From: Treponema sp. | GTDB taxonomy: Bacteria > Spirochaetota > Spirochaetia > Treponematales > Breznakiellaceae | Assembly: GCA_031284195.1 (NCBI GenBank) | Contig: JAITAI010000191.1 | Coordinates: 1 to 6,648 of the forward strand | Direction: 5' to 3' | DNA: 6,648 nt | Shown here: positions 1 to 6,648 of the stretch, one piece after another | Numbering within the stretch: the first letter of the stretch is position 1 | Layout of the letters: the number at the start of each line of letters is the position of its first letter | Translations under genes and position numbers: made by a program | The notes under the pieces: generated by a model | Told to the model about the DNA's origin: nothing | Database searches by the model: none | The model's input: only the letters and a program-made list of their open reading frames with translations

Positions 1-558
1 GGATATAAGGTGGTTTCGGGAGAATACTTGATCAGGGTGGGATAGAAAATGCTGTAACAGGGCGAATTCCGTGGCAGACAGATCCAGGAGGGTTTCACCG
101 TACTGAACCTCATGCCGGATAGTATCCAGCCGGAGCTTCCCCTGCTGCCACAGGGTTTGTTCCCCCGGCTTTTCCACCGGTTCCTCAAGCCTCCGTAAGG
201 CAGCCCGGATTCGGGCAATAAGCACCTTGGGACTGTAGGGTTTTACCACATAATCATCTGCCCCCAGTTCCAGTCCCACCACAATGTCCGCTTCTTCTCC
301 CCGGGCAGTGGTTATAATAACCGGGATGTTTTGGAGCCGGGCATCTATTTTGAGTTTTTTCAACGCCTTAAACCCGTCCATACCGGGCAGCATAATATCC
401 AGGATAATGCAAGCCGCAGTTTCCTGTTTCAACAGCCCCAACCCTTCCTCGCCGCTTGAGGCCATGAACAGTTTCCAGCCTTCTTTCTGCATAGCCCAGG
501 AAAGCATGTCCTGAATGTCTGGATCGTCTTCAATAATCAGAATACGGTGCGGTACCAT
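1..558 (-). CDS. OmpR/PhoB-family response regulator, C-terminus cut by window edge
   Basis: This is a DNA-binding response regulator of a two-component system; a partner histidine kinase would phosphorylate it in the cytoplasm. 186 residues are visible. Residues 5-122 form the receiver domain: acidic pocket E10-D11-D12, phospho-acceptor D54 in the motif ILDIMLPGMDG, switch threonine T84 in IITTAR, and conserved K106 followed by P107. Residues from about 133 start the winged-helix effector domain typical of OmpR/PhoB proteins (LDLSATEFALLQHFLSHP); roughly the last 45 residues, including the recognition helix, lie outside the window. The ATG start is fixed by a strong AAGGAGGT 4 nt upstream. 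It follows lipoprotein 2 by 45 nt on the same strand. All receiver residues needed for phosphorylation are present. Which signal it serves cannot be told from sequence; the family assignment is secure, a specific gene name is not. Confidence 0.95.
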   Translation of the reverse strand, partial: MVPHRILIIEDDPDIQDMLSWAMQKEGWKLFMASSGEEGLGLLKQETAACIILDIMLPGMDGFKALKKLKIDARLQNIPVIITTARGEEADIVVGLELGADDYVVKPYSPKVLIARIRAALRRLEEPVEKPGEQTLWQQGKLRLDTIRHEVQYGETLLDLSATEFALLQHFLSHPDQVFSRNHLIS

Positions 559-562
559 ATAC

Positions 563-570
563 ACCTCCTT
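563..570 (-). promoter_or_regulatory. Ribosome binding site of the response regulator
   Basis: The minus strand reads AAGGAGGT, a perfect anti-Shine-Dalgarno match, 4 nt before the ATG at 558. It is the strongest ribosome binding site in the window, so the regulator is probably translated independently of the genes before it. Confidence 0.85.
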
Positions 571-593
571 GCTTACTGCCTGTAGGTTTATCT

Positions 594-599
594 ATTATG
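594..599 (-). promoter_or_regulatory. Possible -10 element ahead of the response regulator
   Basis: The minus strand reads CATAAT (5 of 6 with TATAAT) in the 45-nt gap before the response regulator, which would give a leader of about 28 nt. No good -35 hexamer is found at 16-18 nt upstream, so this is only a hint that the regulator could be transcribed on its own as well as from upstream. Confidence 0.18.
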
Positions 600-603
600 A
601 ACA

Positions 604-1176
604 TTACCGGAAATAGTTTTGCGGATTCCGGTATATTTTCATTTCCCCGGAAAAGGCATTTCTCGGTTCATACCGCCATGATAACTCAGGATAGGCTATG
701 GATAAAAGCGCTGCGGCCCGCTCGTATTCGTCTGTATAGACGTATTCAATGTCAGCGGCTCGGGGGCTTTTACCGGTTTCCTGGATGTAGATGCCCAGCA
801 GTCCCCCGTAATTGATGAGTCTCCGTTTAATCTCAAGGATATGATCCTCCAGTTCAAAATAGGCAAAAACACGGGTCATATATCTAAAGGTATACATCCC
901 TTCGGGCAGGCTTATTAATATAAGATTCTCTCCAGGCTTTAGGTTCTCAAAACCAGCAGCAGGCCGGGGGAATGGTCCATAATCCCGAGACCGCTCCCGG
1001 TGAATCATCCCGGGCTGCCATCCCTCAGGCTGATTGATATATACAAGCATCAGCAGGAACCCTTCCGCCTTTTGTTCGGAAAGCACAAAATCTTTTTGTA
1101 CATTGGCCCTGGTGTAACAGCTGCTCAGGAAGAGACAACAAAAGCATATACCCGCAAGCCGCCCCTTACCGGGCAT
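604..1176 (-). CDS. Predicted lipoprotein 2, family not recognised
   Basis: I do not recognise this protein. From the ATG at 1176 it is 190 residues and opens with a compact Sec/SPII signal: basic n-region (K4, R6), a hydrophobic stretch unusually rich in cysteine (ICFCCLFL), and lipobox LSSC with C20 as the predicted lipidated residue. The mature part has one motif suggestive of a beta-strand (LPEGMYTFRYMTRVF) and an aromatic C-terminus ending NPQNYFR; no catalytic motif is visible. The glycine-tyrosine-phenylalanine-arginine strand recalls small beta-sandwich lipoproteins, but that is only an inference. An alternative ATG at 1200 would add 8 residues and also leave a workable signal peptide. 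I prefer 1176 because GGGA sits 8 nt upstream of it and the overlap with lipoprotein 1 shrinks from 35 to 11 nt. Stop is TAA at 604-606. Being a real gene is likely; the function is unknown. Confidence 0.8.
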   Translation of the reverse strand: MPGKGRLAGICFCCLFLSSCYTRANVQKDFVLSEQKAEGFLLMLVYINQPEGWQPGMIHRERSRDYGPFPRPAAGFENLKPGENLILISLPEGMYTFRYMTRVFAYFELEDHILEIKRRLINYGGLLGIYIQETGKSPRAADIEYVYTDEYERAAALLSIAYPELSWRYEPRNAFSGEMKIYRNPQNYFR

Positions 1177-1708
1177 CGATGGTTTCCCGGCGTATCTCAT
1201 AATCGTAAAAACCGATTCCCAAGCGCCGGTTGATTTCCCGGACCAGTTTTTCCATGAAATCCCAGGCTTCGGTGTGAGGAACGATATCCACCGGGCCCGT
1301 GATTTTTCCGGCCTGTTCTATATCGACGAAACTGCGGCGACTGGTGTCTATGGTTATGGTCAAACCCCGGATACGGTAATGGGTATCTCGGATACTTATG
1401 AGGTATTTTACATACCTCCTGCCCTGATCCCGCGGAACTTCGGAAGCGCTGAAAATGCGTACCAGCGCAACCACTATATCAAGGAATCTTATTTGTTCTG
1501 TCCAAAGGGTTTCGATTTCATATCCCTCAGTTTGGCGGGATTCCAGCGTTTTGATATGCTGTTCATTAAAAACCTCCCGGATAGTATCACGGATCTCCTC
1601 TTGGGGAATCCCGGAAAATTCCGTGTATTGATACAGAACCAGCACTTCCCGGGTACTCGCACAACCACTCAAACCCAAAAGCAGCAAGCCTATTCCGATA
1701 TAGCTCAT
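1166..1708 (-). CDS. Predicted lipoprotein 1, family not recognised
   Basis: I do not recognise this protein. From the ATG at 1708 it is 180 residues, with a short hydrophobic signal (IGIGLLLLG) and a textbook lipobox LSGC, C16 being the predicted lipid attachment site. The mature protein is mixed alpha/beta by appearance: strand-like segments (REVLVLYQY, YLISIRDTHYRI, GLTITIDTS) alternate with charged helices, and the end (AWDFMEKLVREINRRLGIG) looks like an amphipathic helix. No enzyme motif is seen. The frame stays open upstream to a TTG at 1816 inside gltB, but there is no other start codon between, and that TTG has no ribosome binding site. The ATG start leaves an n-region (MSYIG) without positive charge, which is unusual, while the untranslated codons just before it would encode a basic stretch. 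It begins 67 nt after the gltB stop, and its end overlaps lipoprotein 2. Confidence 0.8.
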   Translation of the reverse strand: MSYIGIGLLLLGLSGCASTREVLVLYQYTEFSGIPQEEIRDTIREVFNEQHIKTLESRQTEGYEIETLWTEQIRFLDIVVALVRIFSASEVPRDQGRRYVKYLISIRDTHYRIRGLTITIDTSRRSFVDIEQAGKITGPVDIVPHTEAWDFMEKLVREINRRLGIGFYDYEIRRETIDAR

Positions 1709-1775
1709 GGTTTTTCTTGCTCTTTTAGGGCCAGTCTGAAGCCATCCCTTGGTTTGAACCCTGAGTTTACCTGCC

Positions 1776-4700
1776 CTAGGCCCGCTCCGTAAGCTCTTCT
1801 TTCTCTCGAATTTCAAAGAGCTTACGGTCCAGTTCCGCCAGCTTCATCTGTTGCAGCGCCCATTTGTATTCCACCGGCAGCACCTTAACAAACCGGGGCC
1901 TAAAATCAGTCCATCGCTCCAAGATACCTTTGGCATAGATCGAACCGGTCCAGTAGACGTGTTTCATGATGGTATCCTTGACAAACCCGGCGTCTTCCTC
2001 GTTGTCTAGGCCGGATAGTTCCACCATGCCCTTGTTCAAAAAGAACTCGAAGTTTCCATCCCGGTCAAGGACATAGGCGATACCCCCGGACATACCGGCG
2101 GCAAAATTCCTTCCCACCTTGCCAAGAACAATGAGTCTGCCACCGGTCATGTACTCAGCGCAATGATCCCCTGCGCCTTCCACCACGGCCACGGCCCCAG
2201 AATTTCGCACGCAGAACCGTTCTCCTGCCACCCCCGCCGCATAGAGTTCCCCAGAGGTAGCGCCGTAGAGGACCGTATTTCCTACGATGATGTTCTCTTC
2301 GGTCTTGAAGGAAGAACCTGCCGGGGGAGCCACCACGATCCGGCCTCCAGAAAGCCCCTTCCCTAGGTAGTCGTTGGTATCCCCTGCCACCCGGAAGGTG
2401 ATACCCTTGGCAAGGAAAGCGCCGAAACTCTGTCCCGCAGACCCGTAAAAATCCACTGTAACGAAGTTTTCAGGCAGACCCTGGCCGCCAAAACGTTTGG
2501 ACACCTCGTAGGAGAGCATGGCTCCCACTGCCCGGTCGGTGTTACGGATGGGGAATTGCAGGGCCGTAGGGATTTTCTTGTCCAAGGCCGCTAGGCATTG
2601 GTCGATGAGTTTACGGTCAAGGACCTCCTGAATCTGGTGGATCTGATCCTGGACGCAGTGGGTTTCCTTGCCCCCAGGCAGGTCTTCCGGTCCTTCGGCC
2701 TTGTAGAGGAGCCGGGAAAGATACACTGCTGCGGACTTGGGTTTACTGCTGGGCCGCTGCTGTAAAAGATCCGGTCTGCCGATAAGCTCATCAAAACGCC
2801 GGAACCCCAGGGAAGCCATGATTTCCCGGGTTTCCTGGGCAATAAACCGGAAGTAATGGATCAGGTATTCGCTCTTGCCGGAAAAACGCTTCCGCAACGC
2901 CGGGTCTTGGGTGGCAAGCCCCATGGGGCAGGTGTTTTCGTGACACTTACGCATCATCACACAGCCCAAGACAATGAGGGTCGCAGTACCAAAGCCGAAC
3001 TCCTCGGCCCCAAGCATCCCCGCGATGACTATGTCCCGGCCGGTTTTAAGCTGGCCGTCGGTTTGCAGCCGCACACGACCTCGCAGCCCGTTGTGGACTA
3101 AGACCTGATGAGTCTCTGCTAGGCCGATTTCCCAGGGCAGCCCTGCATGGCGTATGCTGCTCTGAGGGCTGGCCCCGGTTCCGCCATCGTACCCGGAGAT
3201 GAGGATGTTATCCGCATGGGCTTTGGCAACCCCTGCAGCCACGGTACCCACCCCGCTTTCAGATACGAGCTTCACGCTGATCCGGGCGTGGGGATTGGCG
3301 TTTTTAAGGTCAAAGATAAGTTCCGCTAAATCTTCTATAGAGTAGATATCATGATGAGGAGGGGGACTTATGAGGGTAACCCCAGGAGTGGAATACCGGG
3401 TCTTGGCAATGAGGGCGTCCACCTTATGCCCCGGCAGTTGCCCCCCTTCCCCAGGTTTGGCTCCCTGGGCAATCTTGATCTGCAGTTCTTCTGCATTGGC
3501 CAGGTATTCACTGGTAACCCCGAAACGGCCTGAAGCGATCTGTTTGATAGCGCTCCGGGTCCAGGTTCCGTCTGCACGAACCGGGAAGCGTTCCGGGTTC
3601 TCTCCCCCTTCCCCGGAATTGGAGCGACCGTGGATGGAATTCATAGCGACCGCAATGGTCTCGTGGGCTTCCCGGGAGATGGAACCAAAAGACATGGCCC
3701 CGGTGGTGAAACGCTTCATGATGGCTTCCACGCTTTCCACTTCTTCCAGGGGAACGGGAGATGCAGGACCGCCCTTGACCGTACCCACCGGGGCAAAGTC
3801 CAGGAGCCCCCGGATCACATGGGGGTTTTGGTTGAGGGCATTCACCGAAGCAGAAAACTGCCTAAACTTGGCGTCATCCCCAGTGCGGACCGCCCACTGC
3901 AACAGATGGATGGTTTCAGGGTTCCACCCGTGTTTTTCGCCGTTTTTGCGCCACCGGTACTGGCCTGCTCCGGTAAGGAGCCAGGGAACCGGATCTGATT
4001 CGCTTAAGGCATCCCCTGTCTTGGCGTGGGCTTCCCGGGCAGCTTGATAAACCGCCACTGCCTCGGCTTCCAATTCCGAAAATCCTGCCCCACTGATCCG
4101 GCTCACCGTACCCCGGAAACATTTGGCGATGACCGCTTCTCCAAGGCCCACTGCCTCAAACACCTGAGCCCCCCGGTAAGAACGAAGGGTGCTGGTTCCC
4201 ATTTTGGACATGACCTTGAGCATGGCTTTTTGGAGGCCCTTGAGGTACTGTTTCCCTGCATGGGGGAAATCCCCCACCCGCTTGCGGTCAGGTCCCCGGC
4301 ATATAGCCGCAATAGATCCAAGGGCGCCGTAGGGTACTACCAGATCCGCTCCATACCCAAAGAGTAAGGCAAAGTGCATGATCTCCCGGGGCTCTGCAGA
4401 CTCGATGATGATGGAACCGCGCATCCGCAAACCTTCCCGGATAAGCCCATGATGCACCGCCCCTACTGCCAAGAGGGCAGGCACAGCGCAGCGTCCTGCT
4501 TCAGGAATCAGACTCGCCCGGTCAGACAAGATCACCAAGGACACCCCTTCCCGGACCGCCCTGATTGCCTCAGCAACCAAACGATCCACTGCCGGTTCAA
4601 GGGACAGAACCTCAGGGCTCTGGTCCTCTCTCGTATCTCCGGTAAAGGAAGAAACGTAAAACGTGGCATCCAAGGTCCGGGAGCTAAACACCTCGGGCTT

Positions 4701-6497
4701 CAGGGCCTTGAGCCGCACTAAATCCTCTGGAGTGAGCATGGGATTGAGCACCTTGATCCGCCGGCAATGGGCCTCGGTCTCATCCAAGAGGTTCTCTTGG
4801 GGACCCACGAAACTCGTCAAGGTCATCACCAGGTCTTCCCGAATAGAGTCAATGGGCGGGTTCGTTACTTGGGCGAAGACCTGCTTAAAATACCCATAGA
4901 CCCGCTGGCTCTTGCCGGAAAAGACTGCCAAGGGGGTGTCGGTTCCCATGGAACTCGCCGGCTCCTGACCGGTCTCGATCATGGGGATAAGGAGCCGTTC
5001 CCGGTCTTCCCGGGTATACCCTGCGGAACGCTCCATGAACAGGATCTGGCTTGGGGATAAATCCTGGGAAGGTTCCGGCGCTTCGGCCTGGGGTAAGGTG
5101 ATGATCTGCTTGGTCCAGGCGGAATAGGGTTTTTTCTGGTACACCTCCTGTTTGGCCTCTTCATCAGGGATGATACGACCCTCCTTGAGGTCCACCAGCA
5201 GCAGCTTCCCCGGAAGGAGCCGCCCTTTATAGACTACTTCCCCAGGATCAAAATCCTGCACGCCGGTTTCAGAGGCCATCACGATGAGATCATCCTTGGT
5301 AATGGTGTACCGGGAAGGCCGAAGGCCATTCCGGTCGAGGGTCCCTCCCACATACCGGCCGTCGCAGAACACCATTGAGGCAGGGCCATCCCAAGGTTCC
5401 ATCATACAGGCGTGGTATTCGTAAAAGTCTTTGAGCCCCTGGGAAATGGGGTTTTTCTGGTTCCAGGATTCGGGGATCAGCATCATCAGCCCATGGGGAA
5501 GGCTCCGGCCCGACATGACCAAGAGTTCCAGCACATTGTCGAAGCTGGCGGAATCGCTCTTGCCCGGTTCAATCACCGGCAGCAGGTCCTGGCCAAACCA
5601 GGGATGGGAAAAGAGGGTCTCCCGGGCCTGCATCCAGAAGCGGTTCCCTTTAACCGTGTTAATTTCACCGTTATGGGCCACCAGGCGGAAGGGCTGGGCC
5701 AAGGGCCAGTTGGGAAAGGTATTGGTGGAGAACCGGGAATGTACCAGGGCTACTGCGGTTTTCACGGCTTCATCTTGGAGCTCCGGGTAATAGGTTTTAA
5801 GCTGGGTAGGCATGAGCATACCCTTATACACGATAATCCGGGAGGAAAGAGAGGGGAAATACACCTTCCCCATAGAAGGGGTCTTATGCAGGGCCTCCTC
5901 AGTGGCAATGGCTTTCTCCAGTTTTTTTCTAAAAAGATAGAGGCTACATTCCAGGGTTTCCAAGGTGGGGACGCCCTGAGTATCCCTGGTTACACCCTGC
6001 TTCGGCGTCAGCACCAGTTGTTTCACCAGGGGTTCCCCGCTTCGGGCAATGGAACCGAGAACCTCCGGGGTAACCGGTACATCCCGCCAAAGAGGAGCGG
6101 TAAACCCCGTGCGCTCTGCGGTCTCGGCTATTAAGTCCAGGATTTGAGGATAGGGTGATGCTGGGGTGCTGTGGGTTTCAGGGCCGGAAAAAAAGGCCAA
6201 ACCCGTACCGTAGGTTCCTAGCGGAGGGAGACCGGGGATCACCTTTTTATAGTAATCATGGGGTATCTGGATAAGGACCCCCGAACCGTCGCCGGTTTTG
6301 TTGTCCGCACTTTCCGCGCCCCGGTGTTCCATCCGCTCCAAGACCTCCAAGCCCTGTTGGAGGATGCGGTGGGAAGCACGGCCCTTAATATCTGCGACGA
6401 ATCCTATGCCGCAGGAATCATGCTCATCTTCCTTTTGGTACAGGCCCTGGTTCAAAGATGGGAGGCGCTGGTCTCGCCCCTCCTGGTATTCACCCAT
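1776..6497 (-). CDS. gltB: Glutamate synthase large (alpha) subunit, NAD(P)H type
   Basis: Converts glutamine plus 2-oxoglutarate to two glutamates, the second step of ammonium assimilation, in the cytoplasm. From the ATG at 6497 the protein is 1573 residues, slightly long for the family (about 1480-1530). Residues 1-28 look like a propeptide; C29 in the motif HDSCGIGF is the class II amidotransferase nucleophile, with the glutamine-site motif HNGEINT around N276-G277. The central domain follows at about 490-785, then the FMN barrel at about 850-1220 (MSFGSISREA, KPGEGGQLPGHKV, GGTGASP), the 3Fe-4S cysteines C1179, C1185 and C1190, and a C-terminal glycine-rich beta-helix at about 1290-1500. 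Between GGENPERF and SAIKQ there are only about ten residues, so the extra loop of ferredoxin-dependent enzymes is missing; this points to a GltD-dependent enzyme. No gltD is in the window. The ATG is preferred to the TTG at 6503 because AGAGGAG lies 6 nt before it. Stop is TAG. Confidence 0.97.
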   Translation of the reverse strand: MGEYQEGRDQRLPSLNQGLYQKEDEHDSCGIGFVADIKGRASHRILQQGLEVLERMEHRGAESADNKTGDGSGVLIQIPHDYYKKVIPGLPPLGTYGTGLAFFSGPETHSTPASPYPQILDLIAETAERTGFTAPLWRDVPVTPEVLGSIARSGEPLVKQLVLTPKQGVTRDTQGVPTLETLECSLYLFRKKLEKAIATEEALHKTPSMGKVYFPSLSSRIIVYKGMLMPTQLKTYYPELQDEAVKTAVALVHSRFSTNTFPNWPLAQPFRLVAHNGEINTVKGNRFWMQARETLFSHPWFGQDLLPVIEPGKSDSASFDNVLELLVMSGRSLPHGLMMLIPESWNQKNPISQGLKDFYEYHACMMEPWDGPASMVFCDGRYVGGTLDRNGLRPSRYTITKDDLIVMASETGVQDFDPGEVVYKGRLLPGKLLLVDLKEGRIIPDEEAKQEVYQKKPYSAWTKQIITLPQAEAPEPSQDLSPSQILFMERSAGYTREDRERLLIPMIETGQEPASSMGTDTPLAVFSGKSQRVYGYFKQVFAQVTNPPIDSIREDLVMTLTSFVGPQENLLDETEAHCRRIKVLNPMLTPEDLVRLKALKPEVFSSRTLDATFYVSSFTGDTREDQSPEVLSLEPAVDRLVAEAIRAVREGVSLVILSDRASLIPEAGRCAVPALLAVGAVHHGLIREGLRMRGSIIIESAEPREIMHFALLFGYGADLVVPYGALGSIAAICRGPDRKRVGDFPHAGKQYLKGLQKAMLKVMSKMGTSTLRSYRGAQVFEAVGLGEAVIAKCFRGTVSRISGAGFSELEAEAVAVYQAAREAHAKTGDALSESDPVPWLLTGAGQYRWRKNGEKHGWNPETIHLLQWAVRTGDDAKFRQFSASVNALNQNPHVIRGLLDFAPVGTVKGGPASPVPLEEVESVEAIMKRFTTGAMSFGSISREAHETIAVAMNSIHGRSNSGEGGENPERFPVRADGTWTRSAIKQIASGRFGVTSEYLANAEELQIKIAQGAKPGEGGQLPGHKVDALIAKTRYSTPGVTLISPPPHHDIYSIEDLAELIFDLKNANPHARISVKLVSESGVGTVAAGVAKAHADNILISGYDGGTGASPQSSIRHAGLPWEIGLAETHQVLVHNGLRGRVRLQTDGQLKTGRDIVIAGMLGAEEFGFGTATLIVLGCVMMRKCHENTCPMGLATQDPALRKRFSGKSEYLIHYFRFIAQETREIMASLGFRRFDELIGRPDLLQQRPSSKPKSAAVYLSRLLYKAEGPEDLPGGKETHCVQDQIHQIQEVLDRKLIDQCLAALDKKIPTALQFPIRNTDRAVGAMLSYEVSKRFGGQGLPENFVTVDFYGSAGQSFGAFLAKGITFRVAGDTNDYLGKGLSGGRIVVAPPAGSSFKTEENIIVGNTVLYGATSGELYAAGVAGERFCVRNSGAVAVVEGAGDHCAEYMTGGRLIVLGKVGRNFAAGMSGGIAYVLDRDGNFEFFLNKGMVELSGLDNEEDAGFVKDTIMKHVYWTGSIYAKGILERWTDFRPRFVKVLPVEYKWALQQMKLAELDRKLFEIREKEELTERA

Positions 6498-6503
6498 GAT
6501 CAA

Positions 6504-6510
6504 CTCCTCT
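6504..6510 (-). promoter_or_regulatory. Ribosome binding site that fixes the gltB start
   Basis: The minus strand reads AGAGGAG, ending 6 nt before the ATG at 6497. It directly abuts the in-frame TTG at 6503, which leaves no spacing for that codon, so translation should start at the ATG and the protein is two residues shorter than the longest open frame. Confidence 0.8.
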
Positions 6511-6532
6511 CATAACAAAGCAATGCTGCCCT

Positions 6533-6561
6533 AGTATGCCATAAGGGAGGTCTTTATGCAA
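6533..6561 (-). promoter_or_regulatory. Candidate sigma-70-type promoter of gltB
   Basis: The minus strand carries TTGCAT (6556-6561) and CATACT (6533-6538) with an ideal 17-nt spacer. Matches to consensus are modest (3/6 and 4/6). It would start transcription near 6526 and give a leader of about 30 nt holding only the ribosome binding site. An imperfect dyad with arms GGTA/TACC (6567-6580) lies just upstream of the -35 and could be a regulator site. Spacing and placement support it; the weak hexamers keep confidence low. Confidence 0.3.
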
Positions 6562-6609
6562 GAACCGGTATAAATTTACCAGGCTTAGGGGTTCCGGGAA
6601 GGTTGCCCG

Positions 6610-6630
6610 GGGTTTACGCAGGATAAACCC
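6610..6630. repeat. Perfect 7-bp inverted repeat upstream of gltB
   Basis: GGGTTTA and TAAACCC face each other across a 7-nt spacer. No T-run follows on either strand, so it is not a typical intrinsic terminator; it could be an operator, the stem of an upstream transcript end, or chance. It sits about 50 nt upstream of the candidate -35. Confidence 0.4.
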
Positions 6631-6648
6631 ATAGAAGGGGGTATTCCA

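Larger units (their letters stand above)
6490..6648 (-). other. Open frame from the right edge into the gltB start; possible gene end or chance
   Basis: One minus-strand frame is free of stops from the window edge to a TGA at 6490-6492, giving 52 codons that would overlap the gltB start by 8 nt (ATGGGTGA). If real, it is the C-terminus of an upstream protein and gltB would be internal to an operon. The residues are not recognisable (for example LVNLYRFLHKDLPYGILGQ) and are rich in proline and aromatics. An open stretch of this length in one of three frames is quite possible by chance, and the candidate gltB promoter and an inverted repeat lie inside it, so I lean towards non-coding. Confidence 0.2.

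Noticed and set aside
1724..1780. TAGGGC/GCCCTA inverted repeat just after the gltB stop as a terminator
   Set aside because: The arms are only 6 bp, the loop is over 40 nt and no T-run follows; it would not act as an intrinsic terminator.
1274..1792. 172-residue plus-strand open frame opposite lipoprotein 1
   Set aside because: It begins with GTG, spans the opposite strand of lipoprotein 1 and the gltB gap, has low-complexity composition and no recognisable motif, whereas the minus frame has a clean lipobox.
3370..4047. 225-residue plus-strand open frame
   Set aside because: It is antisense to the conserved FMN domain of gltB and arises from codon bias on the coding strand.
5412..6134. 240-residue plus-strand open frame
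   Set aside because: It lies wholly antisense to the glutaminase domain of gltB, whose conserved motifs show that the minus strand is the coding one.
6501..6503. TTG as the gltB start codon
   Set aside because: It touches the ribosome binding site with no spacing, while the ATG two codons later has ideal 6-nt spacing.
6541..6573. Plus-strand GGGAGG followed by an ATG and a five-codon frame (MQEPV)
   Set aside because: The ribosome-site-like sequence is well spaced, but the frame is only five codons long and the overlapping promoter-like elements on the other strand explain the sequence as well; too short to support.
6556..6590. Sigma-54 promoter upstream of gltB (a nitrogen gene with TTGC present)
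   Set aside because: A TTGC is present, but the nearest TGG lies 20 nt upstream of it rather than about 11, so the -24/-12 geometry fails.

Overview
The window reads entirely on the minus strand. From right to left it holds a near-complete transcription unit: gltB (the large, alpha subunit of glutamate synthase), two small predicted lipoproteins that I cannot assign to a family, and the N-terminal 186 residues of an OmpR/PhoB-type response regulator that runs off the left edge. There are no tRNA or rRNA genes, mobile elements, CRISPR arrays or long repeats.

Organism: a moderately GC-rich bacterium (visibly around 50-55% GC) with Shine-Dalgarno initiation (AAGGAGGT, AGAGGAG) and Sec/SPII lipoproteins. 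The style (many small orphan lipoproteins, gltB with a short propeptide) would fit a spirochaete such as an environmental or gut Treponema. This is an impression, not a demonstrated placement; a GltB phylogeny would settle it.

Layout: 6498-6648 is the gltB upstream region, with a candidate promoter, a clear ribosome binding site, a perfect 7-bp inverted repeat, and one minus-strand frame that stays open from the window edge into the gltB start. 1776-6497 is gltB, with an intact amidotransferase cysteine, FMN domain, three-cysteine 3Fe-4S motif and C-terminal glycine-rich beta-helix domain. 1166-1708 is lipoprotein 1 (lipobox LSGC). 604-1176 is lipoprotein 2 (lipobox LSSC), overlapping the end of lipoprotein 1. 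1-558 is the response regulator, with a strong ribosome binding site 45 nt after lipoprotein 2.

Working together: GltB takes glutamine plus 2-oxoglutarate to two glutamates and, judging from its short FMN-domain loop, should be the NAD(P)H type that needs a GltD partner, which is not in the window. The two lipoproteins are probably translationally coupled to each other. They may be co-transcribed with gltB, since no convincing terminator lies between the genes. Whether the response regulator belongs to the same unit or has its own promoter is open. I see no evidence for an exotic new system; the least explained content is the lipoprotein pair between gltB and the regulator.
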